Source of the DNA: Zymoseptoria tritici IPO323
Lineage: Eukaryota; Ascomycota; Dothideomycetes; Mycosphaerellales; Mycosphaerellaceae
Length of the DNA stretch: 64,000 nt
Assembly (NCBI RefSeq): GCF_000219625.1
Contig: NC_018214.1
Location: 2,604,001-2,668,000, forward strand
Direction: 5' to 3'
The notes below the pieces were generated by a model, which ran no database searches, was not told the origin of the DNA, and worked only from the letters and a program-made list of their open reading frames with translations. This document shows, piece by piece, positions 11,352 through 22,952 of the stretch. Position numbers and translations under genes: made by a program. Positions within the stretch are counted from its first letter, which is position 1. Each line of letters opens with the position of its first letter.

Positions 11352-12653
11352 TTATAGCTGTACTCGTACTAGACGATGTAATATTGATCGTGTAATATTG
11401 ATCGTGGTGGTGGATGCAGTTATCACCGTTGTGGACATCGTGCTTGAGGGAGTCGTAATCGGCAAGGTTTCGGATGCAATCGTGCTGGACAAGACTGCTG
11501 TGCTAGACGCAGGACCACCAGATGATGTTCCGCTCAACACGGGTATTGTTCCGCTCGACGCTGGTATCGGGACGGAGACTGCGCTCGAAGAAGCGGCTGT
11601 CGTTGTTGTCGTTGTCGTTGTTGTCGATACCAGCGCCGGCGTGGACACAATCTGCGGTGAAGACAGCAACGTTGTTGAATACCCGGGCGAGGCTGTAAAT
11701 GTCGAACCTTCCGCGGATGTGCTGGTAGTCGAAGCCGTTCCCGTCACACCACCTCCGCTACTCGGCACGCTCGTCGTTGTTTCATCCTCCGGAAATGCTT
11801 CTATGGACCCGTCAGGCTGGTCGTCCACTTCGCTAGTCGTAGTTGCCGACTCACCAGATGTTGACGTCATGATGCTACCCGTGGTCAAGCTTGTAGACTC
11901 GACAGCGCTCGTCGTGGTGAGGTACGCAGGAGGCGGTAGTCCCTGCCTAAGACAATCCTGTTGTGCTGTGACCACATCGCCAATCAGGGTCACCGCCCCA
12001 TTCAGCGCGTACAATCCTCCATCAACATTCACTCCAGCCCTCAGTGAGATCGACGTCAGAGCGATAATGTTCCCGGACAAGGCCGTGTCAGTGCCTAGCG
12101 TAGCTGATGAAGACACCTGCCAGAAGACATTGCAAGCTTGCGCCCCATTGACAAGAACAACAGACGCAGCAGCAGATGTGGTCAAGGTAGATCCAATCTG
12201 AAAGATGAACTGCGAGTTTGCGTCATTGCCGCCGTCAAGGACAAGCGTGCCGGTGATGCTCGCAGAGGATGCGATGGCATAAGTCCCTCGTACGAGGAAC
12301 AGACCACCAAGTTCGCTTCCGCTTTGGCTGGTAGGTATCTGGCCTGCCGCAGCATCGTAGGCTGTCTGAGCATCTTGACGGGCCAGTCCTGCGGCCGCAT
12401 TGCCTGCATCGACACCACTCGAGAGTCCGGGCGGGAATCCAGTGATCGAAGTGGCGTCGTTGACGAGGGCGATCCTTCCATTGACGACAGTAGCTCCTGT
12501 GTTGGTGATGGCTGTGTTCGCAATGATACCGTACGGGATGGCGGCTCCAAGGTTGATCTGAGCCAAAGCCAGTCCACTCAAGCTACAAGCCACGGCAAAG
12601 AGCCCAAGGAGTGGCCTTGTGTACCGCATAGCGGCATGTGTGGGGTGAAGCAA
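11352..12653 (-). CDS. DUF3494 ice-binding-like secreted protein, truncated by a frameshift
   Basis: Single exon, 433 codons from 12653. The Met at 12629 followed by RYTRPLLGLFAVACSLSGLALA (signal peptide) is the likelier start. Residues about 30-245 are a DUF3494 ice-binding/adhesive beta-helix domain: NLGAAIPYGIIANTAITNTG, ITGFPPG, LGGLFLVRGTY, FIFQIGSTLTT, GAQACNVFWQV, LGTDTALSGNIIALTSI, and GGLYALNGAVTLIGD. A Ser/Thr-rich stalk follows. Related proteins bind ice or act as surface adhesins; the role here is inferred. The frame ends early, at 11352, because of a 14-bp tandem duplication (11377-11406). With one copy the frame would run on to 11032 and give 535 residues. So either the gene is recently damaged or the copy number varies. 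A 267-codon plus-strand frame opposite it is a shadow. Confidence 0.85.
   Translation of the reverse strand: MLHPTHAAMRYTRPLLGLFAVACSLSGLALAQINLGAAIPYGIIANTAITNTGATVVNGRIALVNDATSITGFPPGLSSGVDAGNAAAGLARQDAQTAYDAAAGQIPTSQSGSELGGLFLVRGTYAIASSASITGTLVLDGGNDANSQFIFQIGSTLTTSAAASVVLVNGAQACNVFWQVSSSATLGTDTALSGNIIALTSISLRAGVNVDGGLYALNGAVTLIGDVVTAQQDCLRQGLPPPAYLTTTSAVESTSLTTGSIMTSTSGESATTTSEVDDQPDGSIEAFPEDETTTSVPSSGGGVTGTASTTSTSAEGSTFTASPGYSTTLLSSPQIVSTPALVSTTTTTTTTTAASSSAVSVPIPASSGTIPVLSGTSSGGPASSTAVLSSTIASETLPITTPSSTMSTTVITASTTTINITRSILHRLVRVQL
11377..11406. repeat. 14-bp tandem duplication causing a frameshift
   Basis: The unit gtaatattgatcgt occurs at 11378-11391 and again at 11392-11405, with one extra matching base on each side. 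It lies inside the Ser/Thr stalk of the ice-binding-like gene and shifts the reading frame by 14 bases, i.e. two out of phase. Confidence 0.95.
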
Positions 12654-14497
12654 GCATGGCGAATGGTAAATATTGTGGGAGGGTATAAGACATCAGCGCT
12701 GTGTTGCTTTGATTCCGAGGTCGACGCGTTGTTGTAGGTCCGGCGCGTTCGACTGAGATTTTGCATTCCTCGGCACAGGACTTCCGAATTCCTGTAGCAC
12801 CCAGAGGAATACAGTCCGGAGCATGATGCCTCAAGTCCCGGAGATATCTCTCGCACACCAGATCATCCCAGAAAGAGGAGGGAGACAATTGGTTGTAGAT
12901 AAGGTAGCACCTATCTAAAAGAGGTCGGAGGTACGTACCCGTGGACGAAGAGAAATACAGCTTGCTTAGTCAGGATTTTACGGCCTGAGGCACGCACGAG
13001 TCTTCTCTCTGTTACATTTCCGTATCGGCAAGAGCTGGAAGAACAGCGCCAGCGCTGAGGCCAGATCCATACAACCGCCCGCGGCTTTGTCCTTCCCGTG
13101 GGGAGGCGTCATCAGTCTGGTGATTCCGCCGTCGCTGTCCGCATCCGGAACAGACCTAGCCACCACCAGACGATAGGGCAGATTGCGACATATGGAAGAA
13201 TCTCAAGATACTGCCCGGATGCTGATTCCAGGCTCAACCGCACATGATGACGCAGCTTGACACACTCAAGGCCACAAAGGTCATCAAAAATATCTCGCTA
13301 TCCCGGAACAATGCCCTGCGACACAACGGGCGGACACTTTTGGAAGACTGACCTGCTCATGCATCGGGCACACGCGGAATGATTACAGCATGGCTTTGCC
13401 TGATGGTGCACCGAATCCCAACAGTCGGCATCTGCCTGGAGATTCTTCAGAGCTGTTACTGTCGTATCGCTGTATGCTGTACTGACAGCACGGCTGGGCT
13501 AAAACGGCTCTACTACCAGGCAACATCACAGGGGCGGGTTTCGCGTCGCCGAGGGGGGAACAGATTTCACATGTCATCCACAAGGAACTTCACGGTGATG
13601 AGCACTGCCAGGCGGAGCCCCTAGAGCACCTGACGACGCAATGTCAGCGATCGCTGACGACTCCGTGAAGACGTCCGGAGAGTGAGAATCACACGAAGGC
13701 TTCCCATTCCTTTTCGTCCATCAGTGTCGGCGAGAACGTCGTGAGCCAATGTCGACACAGACCATCAATTCCTGTCCTTCGCCTTGAAAACGTACTCTCA
13801 TGGACAACAATCTGGCGAGTCAACAGCCGATGGTACGAGATCTTCGCTGAACGTGGAACGTGGAGCGCGCGATAGGGTCTGTCATCTATTCCTAAGGTTG
13901 ATGGTTGCTCTGCTATTTTCTGGGCCGACTTGTTTGGATTGCAATCATACGCTTCCAGCGCCCACCGTTCGATGATGATCTCGGTCTCGGAAGACTGATT
14001 TGTCCGTGAACGTGCGGGAGCGGTTTGCACAGTGATGTGATCGCTAAGAAAGGAAGAACGATCTCAAATACGAACGTTAGCTTCGATTGCCTGTGATCAT
14101 GTCGCCATATAGATGGCGTCAACGTCCTGACACGAGTGGTGGTGCCCGGGTGTAAGGTATGCAGGGATGCACTTCTATTATTGTACGTTTTGCTGATGGC
14201 CTGGTCAACACGGCTTCTCCAGTTTTGCTCCGATACGAGACTACCGGAAAACCCGCTCAACCTGTCCCAGCTCACCACGAGCTGATTCACAGACAAGCAA
14301 CACCAAGGCGGCGTCCCGCAGATCCAGCGATGCTTGCCAGGGCATCCGGAGCCGCACCGTACCCATGGATCTTGGGTTGATTGTTGCCAAAATTAGCAGC
14401 CGCCCAGTCCGACAACATGCCTTTCGATCGGCGAGGCTGTGCATGGCCATCAACACAACTCGACAAGATACAGTACACCAACGACGGGCAAGAGTGA
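12654..14497. other. Gene-poor interval of about 1.8 kb
   Basis: Only short overlapping frames on both strands, none with a recognisable domain, signal peptide with matching downstream exons, or conserved motif. Base composition is balanced, so it is not RIP-mutated. It must contain the promoter of the ice-binding-like gene on the left side. Nothing else is supported. Confidence 0.4.
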
Positions 14498-14505
14498 TAT
14501 AAAGG
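14498..14505 (+). promoter_or_regulatory. TATA box of the small secreted protein gene
   Basis: tataaagg lies 133 bp upstream of the ATG at 14638. A CA-rich leader with few G residues, ending caacaatg, follows, as is usual for strongly expressed fungal genes. No other TATA-like match is closer to the start. Confidence 0.55.
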
Positions 14506-14600
14506 ACAGCGTGCGACCCTTCGAGTGACTGATCATCATCGTCACCACCACCAAGCATCCCAACACCATCATCCATACTACAACGCACAAACACCCCATC

Positions 14601-14626
14601 AAATTTCCAACACAAATTTCCAACAC
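14601..14626 (+). repeat. 13-bp tandem duplication in a 5' leader
   Basis: aaatttccaacac occurs twice in a row (14601-14613 and 14614-14626), ending 11 bp before the start codon of the small secreted protein gene. It is probably transcribed in the 5' untranslated region. Confidence 0.85.
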
Positions 14627-14637
14627 AAAACGCAACA

Positions 14638-15289
14638 ATGAAGTCCACCTGCGCCATTCTCTTCGCCGCCATGGCCGCCGCTGTCCCGGCGCCAGTGCCA
14701 GCAACCGGCCCTTTCGGCAGCGCCACCAACCCTCTTCGCTTCATCGGACGGTTGAATGTCCCCGGCGGCAACCTTCCCGGTAGCACCGGCACCACCGTCG
14801 ACGCCAACAGTCGCTCCTTCTGTAAGGTCACATCGCTCCCGTCCTGCTCACGCCCCATCACTAACACATGCCAACCCAGGGTTCGGAAAATACACGTGGA
14901 CCTACTCCGAGCTCAAGACTCCACAAGCCAACACCGACACCACCATCTTCCGCATGGCCGTCGGCGAGGGCACCCTTTTCCTCGACACCCAGGACGTGGA
15001 AGGCCAGGCGGTCTACGTCAACCCGGACGGCGAGCTCAAGTTCCGGGCCTTCCACCCCTTCAATGGTGAAGCCGATGACGCTATCTACAAGGGCTTCGAC
15101 GTGGTCGAGCACGTCACGAAGTTGCAGTTTGAAGGAAAAGATTTCATCGCATGCCCGGTCGGTGCGAAGGATTCGGGCGATTATCAAATCTTTGCGGCGA
15201 GCAGGGCGCACACGGCCAAGGAGAACTGTACCCCGTTCGAGTGGAAGAACGAGTTCACGACCAAGCCAGCTGCTTACTCGTACATCTAG
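14638..15289 (+). CDS. Small secreted protein, similar to fungal IgE-binding/surface proteins
   Basis: Two exons, 14638-14821 and 14880-15289, with a 58-nt intron (GTAAGG...CCCAG) that restores the reading SFWFGKYTW; 197 residues. The N-terminus MKSTCAILFAAMAAAVPAPVPA is a clear signal peptide. The mature part has a repeated beta-strand feel (GEGTLFLDTQDVEGQAVYV, GELKFRAFHPFNG, KLQFEGKDFIACPVG, ENCTPFEW) and only two cysteines. The pattern of 'Y/W-x-ACPV' with a late 'NC' resembles small ascomycete surface proteins annotated as IgE-binding or cell-wall proteins. That assignment comes from pattern memory, not alignment. A TATA box and CA-rich leader suggest strong expression. It converges on the RraA-like gene. 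Confidence 0.75.
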
Positions 15290-15572
15290 ACGGATCTGGT
15301 GGGCACGGAGGGCATCGTGGGCATGGAAGACGTGATGAAATGGAGGGGAATGGAGGAATTGATGAGATGGGAGGGACTAGATGGATAGCATCGCTCGCTT
15401 AGAGAAAACAAAGCACTGTCGTTACCGAACTTGTGCTCAGCCATTGTGTTCTCAGATCACACTCCTTCGACAACTCCATGATTATCTCGTCGGCGAGTGC
15501 AACGAGGGCAACGACCACGATGAAGAATATCGCGACCAAAGCCCAATGACACACACGATCAGCAACACACCA
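15290..15572. other. Short convergent intergenic region
   Basis: About 280 bp between two convergent genes. It should hold both 3' ends. No open frame or repeat was recognised. Confidence 0.35.
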
Positions 15573-16401
15573 TCACCGATTAACATAATGCCCAGCATGC
15601 GCCTCAAACGCCTCCCTCAACCCCACTCCCCTCCTCACATCTTCCAAAACCCCATCATCCGCTTCCTTCAACTCCGGCAACAACCGCCACACCTCCTCGA
15701 GTCTCTCCCTCCGAACAATGCAACTCACACCCTCTCCTTCATCCAACCAAATCACATCCCCAGGTTTGACTTCCACTCCTCCCACGCGGACCGGAACATC
15801 CACAGCCCACGGTCTCGCTTGCATACTCGTCCCCACCGACGACAGACCTTTCGTCCAGACTTGAAAACCTTCCCCCTCCGCGCAGAGGTCCCCGCAGCTG
15901 GCATTGTCTCGCACCCGACCGTCGACGACAGCGGCGAGTATACCTCGTTGCTTGTAGCGGGTTGCGATGATGTCTCCTAGTACGGCGACTATTTGATGGG
16001 CTGGCTGTTGCATGAGGATTACACTGCCTGGTGCCGCGACATCCGTCCAATGTTTGTTTTGGGAAGGTTGGGTGCTTCTGGGATGGAGGAGTCCGGGCCG
16101 GGTTGGTGGTCTTTGGCCACGAAGATGATTGTGCTGACTGGTGCAACGATGCGGTTCTTGCCGTGGAGGTGACTTGGGATCGGAGCTGTCTGGTTAGTCA
16201 ATGGCTACTGCATCGTCTTCTTCTCGGCCATGGCTCAATGTCTGCTAAGTAGCCCGCGCCAGGTACTTTGAGTGTGAGCGGGCAGTCGGATACCTGATCC
16301 TTATTAGTTTAGTCTGGAGGCGGTACAAGCTCTTGCACACTCACATCACAAGGCGAGTATTTGCTCTTGATATCTTCACAAAAAGAGGTGATATCGGCCA
16401 T
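15573..16401 (-). pseudogene. RraA-like aldolase gene with two apparent frame breaks
   Basis: Minus strand. Exon 1 (16401-16345) reads MADITSFCEDIKSKYSPCD, then a 51-nt intron (16344-16294, GTGAGT...ATCAG), then VSD ... LKVPGAGYLADIEPW. The frame then shifts to give GKNRIVAPVSTIIFVAKD (about 16,150-16,090). Near 16,060 it shifts again to give KHWTDVAAPGSVILMQQP and the open 146-codon part ending at 15573, with GDIIATRYKQRGILAAVVDGRVRD. These blocks occur in the right order for the RraA/4-hydroxy-4-methyl-2-oxoglutarate aldolase family (CDVSDAL, VAPVST, KHWxDxxxPGxVV, GxVVDGRVRD). Both breaks need a one-base insertion (or removal of two), and no intron with usable signals covers them. It could be a decaying gene or could carry sequencing errors. 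The start lies about 100 bp from the glucoamylase stop. Confidence 0.6.
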
Positions 16402-16503
16402 GTTGTGTGTCGGGAATGAATTTGGTGTGTAGGTATGCGAGAGGTCGTAGGTATTCAACCCCGACTTCGGCTGTCATCAAAGTGGATAAACTTCATCACG
16501 ACA

Positions 16504-19562
<3,059 letters not shown>

Positions 19563-20331
19563 ATGGGTCGTCTTCACTCCAACGGAAAGGGAATCTCTTC
19601 CTCCGCCATCCCATACTCGCGCACCGCCCCGGCATGGCTCAAGACCACCCCGGAGCAGGTCGTTGATCAGATTTGCAAGCTCGCAAAGAAGGGTGCCACT
19701 CCTTCGCAGATTGGTGTCGTCCTCCGTGACAGCCACGGTGTTGCCCAGGTCAAGATTGTGACTGGTGAGTCGAAAGTTGAAGCCATGAGGTGGGATGGTG
19801 GACAATCGCTGACAATTTGCGCGCAGGTAACAAGATTCTCCGCATCCTCAAGGGCAACGGTATGCCTCCCTCCCTCCTCCTCCAACCCGTGTGAAAAAAA
19901 GATGCAATATGGGCACAACCGAACAACGAACACAACCTCGAAAGAGATGGTGAAATCGATACACAACACACACATCATGTCGCATCACGCGCATGAAAAC
20001 AAATATGCCTCTGCTTGGTCACAGACTGACAGAGAGATTGAACAGGCCTCGCACCAGAGATTCCAGAGGACCTCTACATGCTCATCAAGAAGGTCAGATC
20101 TCTTGTCTCCACGCACCAACCATCCCCGCACCCACTGACTCCTCTCCCCTCTCACAGGCCGTCGCCGTCCGCAAGCATCTCGAGCGCAACCGCAAGGACA
20201 AGGACAGCAAGTTCCGCCTCATTCTCATCGAGTCCCGCATCCACCGCCTCTCCCGCTACTACAAGACCGTCGGTGTTCTCCCACCCACCTGGAGATACGA
20301 GTCTGCCACCGCCAGCACCATGGTCGCATAA
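19563..20331 (+). CDS. RPS13: 40S ribosomal protein S13 (uS15)
   Basis: Four exons: 19563-19764, 19827-19859, 20046-20092, 20158-20331; introns of 62, 186 and 65 nt, all GT-AG and in phase, giving 151 residues, the normal family length. The sequence reads [20 protein letters not shown] at the start, then [52 protein letters not shown], the conserved [27 protein letters not shown] and [18 protein letters not shown]. It binds 18S rRNA (h20-h22 region) in the small subunit body. The 33-nt second exon would be easily missed. I checked the 186-nt intron for a box C/D snoRNA and found none. Confidence 0.97.
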
Positions 20332-20696
20332 GCAATCGGCTTTTCGATGATGAGGACGGGACAGGCTTGATTGTGAAGAGCGACGAAGTGAATGGGAAAG
20401 CATGGCGTCAACGGGGATACCACCGCACAGGCACGCCGGTTCTTCCGGCCCTGCTGTGTGATGAAGGAAAATGCATGCTGGTAACTTCGGTAGACCACAA
20501 ACTTCAGTCAAAATTTTCAATACCGCGCGCAACGTTCTTTTCCTGAATCGTGATCGTTGATACAAGTTTACAAAGTTTTTCCGTTCCCAATCTGTGCTCA
20601 ATCGCTGTTCTGTCGTACGCCATACTAATCTCGAACCCCGAAAGTCTCTGCATCAGCGCGAATGTCCTGCTTTCACATTCCACATTATCAATATCA
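20332..20696. other. Convergent intergenic region
   Basis: About 365 bp between the convergent 3' ends of RPS13 and the LMBD1-like gene. No frame or repeat worth noting. Confidence 0.35.
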
Positions 20697-22594
20697 TCAG
20701 TTGTCCGCGTTTCCAGACCCACCACCGCTGATAGCACCATACTCGCTCCTCCTCACACCCTTGCTGCGACCCGTAATGTCCTGCCACGTAGCACCGAACC
20801 TCCTCCCAGTGCTCGCCAACAGACCTTCCTCTTCCTCCTCGCGAAGGTCTTCATCCAGTTGATCTTCATCGAGTTTCGGCACGCGAAATAGCGTGACCAG
20901 AAAGACGACGAGGAAGATGCCGAGGAACGCAAATTGAGCGTAGAATGTAACCACACCAAAGTAAGGGAAGTTGGCCGTAATGCGGTTCAAGAAGGTGGAA
21001 AGCACAGACGGCGTGCAGACGAGTTTCGCGGAAGGGTTGTCGCTGCGCTCGGAGCATGGCTTGATGGCGCTGTGGTGGTTGGTGCAGTTCGGCTGCAGTC
21101 CGTATTCGGCGGGCCGATCGCAGTAGGTCTGAGGTCCGAACGTGGCATATGACGGAGCGACAATCATGGCGAGACTGTAGTTTAGCGCCAGCGTCATCAA
21201 CGTGAGGAGTACCGTGGCCATGAGCATGGCATTGGGTGTAGTCTGACCTTTGCGGATGCGGAAGAGGCTGACCCACAGGAAACGGATTCCAATGCTGGCG
21301 ATACCGACCACTGTCGCCGAGAAGAAGAGCAGGGTGATCAGCAGGAAGATGACGTAGTCGATGGGGAAGATTTTGCTCGTGGTGAGGAGCAATGCGTTCA
21401 CGGGCTGGAAAATCTTCGTCTTGCCCAGGAGGTAGCCGCAGGAGACACCACAGACAGAGTTCTTGATCTTGTCGACCATGGTGATGAGCATGCTGGCGAC
21501 AATGATGATTGAGATCACCAGGATGATCATGCCGAAGAGCAACTTGAGAGGTCGGAAGATCGCTTCCAGTTTCAGCCATGCGCGGATGAAGAAGTTGCGG
21601 CCTTCGCCGGTGTTCTCGGCGGCGAGTCGCTCACGACGGACGAGGGTGCGCTCTTCACGGACGAGAGCCTCAAGCTCGCGCCGATCTCTCGAGTCCAGAC
21701 CTCCTTCGCGACCCTCGCTGCGACCTTCGAGTTGACGCTGGCGTTCGCGATTCTGGTCCAGCTGGCTGGATGTGTTCTCGGCGAGCTGCGGCGCGGAGAT
21801 GCTTGGAGCAGATTTGATGAGTGACACCGGCAGGAGAGCCAATCCGGGTGCGGTGTAGAGACAGTAGAGGAGAGTGCCAATGAGGATGAGCAATCCAATG
21901 GCAAAGGTCAGAGCTCGCTCGCCGTCTGCAATAAAGTTAGTATGGGTCTCGAGATTGATACAGGCTCTGCTCACGATTCTCGGTCAGGAGGTCCTTGAAG
22001 TAGTCCAAGTCCTTGTGGCCGTCTCTTGCCTTCTTCGCGACCGGCACGAAGAAGCCCACCAAGAAGAGGATGACGGTGAAGAAGATGAAGGCCAATGTCC
22101 ACTTGAAAGCACCCCACAGTCGTGTCCCAATAGTCTGCGATCCCTCATCGGTCGCAACTTCGTCATACTCCTCGTAGTAGAAGTAGGTGAATGGCACCAC
22201 CAACAAGCACAGCACTGCGTCCAGGCTGTATAGCGAGTAGTACACAATCTTGAGAATGTACAGTGTATGATCGACGTTGTCCGGTGTAGCCCAATCTTTC
22301 TTGCGACCCAGTTTGCGAGCGGTTGTCGACGAGACGAGTGCAATGTCCACGGGCTGGAGCAAAACGGTGGCCAGCAGTGCGAGGACTGTGAGCCAGCAGA
22401 TGATGGTGACGGCCACGGTGCGCTCTCCTGGCTTCTGGTATATGAAGACCCATATTGCGGATACAAAGAAAACGATGCCCTGCACTTGGTATTAGCATGT
22501 TCTTGGTCACATCGCCTCGAGGGACAGTCGCATCTAGACTTACCAGACAGACGGCGTAGGCCACCCAGATGAGGGACGTCTCGATGAGAGCCAT
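20697..22594 (-). CDS. Probable lysosomal/vacuolar cobalamin transporter (LMBD1 family)
   Basis: Three exons: 22594-22544, 22479-21975, 21925-20697; introns of 64 and 49 nt (GTAAGT...CAG, GTGAGC...CAG); 594 residues. Splicing restores the family motif [14 protein letters not shown] at exon 2/3. Nine or so hydrophobic segments can be seen (e.g. [113 protein letters not shown]). A charged Arg/Glu-rich cytosolic loop lies at about residues 230-285. The family is LMBR1-like and sits in lysosomal or vacuolar membranes; in animals LMBD1 helps export cobalamin. Most fungi do not use B12, so the fungal role is uncertain. It shares a 358-bp divergent promoter with CFT1. Confidence 0.88.
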
Positions 22595-22952
22595 GTTGAC
22601 GGTCGGATGTCGTCGTCGGCCTTTGTACAGAGTAGTATGGACCGATCAGCGCGTGTGACGACTGATGGTGTGAGTTGATGTTCAGGTGAAGTCGTCGTCG
22701 TCGACCATGGGCAAGTAGAAGAATCAAGGCAGGGCAGGCGCCTCGAAGGAGCTGCGGAGAGCAAGCTCAAGCTCAAGCTCAAGGTTTGTGACGTCTCCCG
22801 CCGATCGACGCCATGGATCTGCCAGTGAGCTCACGCGTCTGGCTTCGGACAATTCAAGTCAAGACAGCATTGGCTTCACTTGCACCACGACCTCTTCCTC
22901 CTTCCCCTCCCTCTGCACCACCACCCGCTGGTTATGGAAACCGACACAACTC
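22595..22952. promoter_or_regulatory. Shared divergent promoter of LMBD1-like gene and CFT1
   Basis: 358 bp separate the two start codons. An open frame runs upstream of the CFT1 start from 22788 without family similarity; I take it as 5' untranslated sequence. No TATA box is evident. Confidence 0.4.

Noticed and set aside
11398..12201. A 267-codon plus-strand frame rich in Val/Asp
   Set aside because: It is the exact antisense of the Ser/Thr-rich stalk and part of the DUF3494 domain; such frames arise from ACN/TCN codon runs. No family similarity.
12654..14497. Several frames of 80-130 codons on both strands
   Set aside because: They overlap each other, lack domains and splice-linked partners, and have composition expected of random sequence.
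19860..20045. A box C/D snoRNA (such as U14, which lies in RPS13 introns in some eukaryotes) in the long RPS13 intron
   Set aside because: No RTGATGA C box paired with a CTGA D box and terminal stem could be found.
22788..22952. 55 extra codons upstream of the CFT1 start
   Set aside because: Low-complexity Ser/Thr sequence without similarity; the conserved N-terminus starts at MECYTEL (22953).
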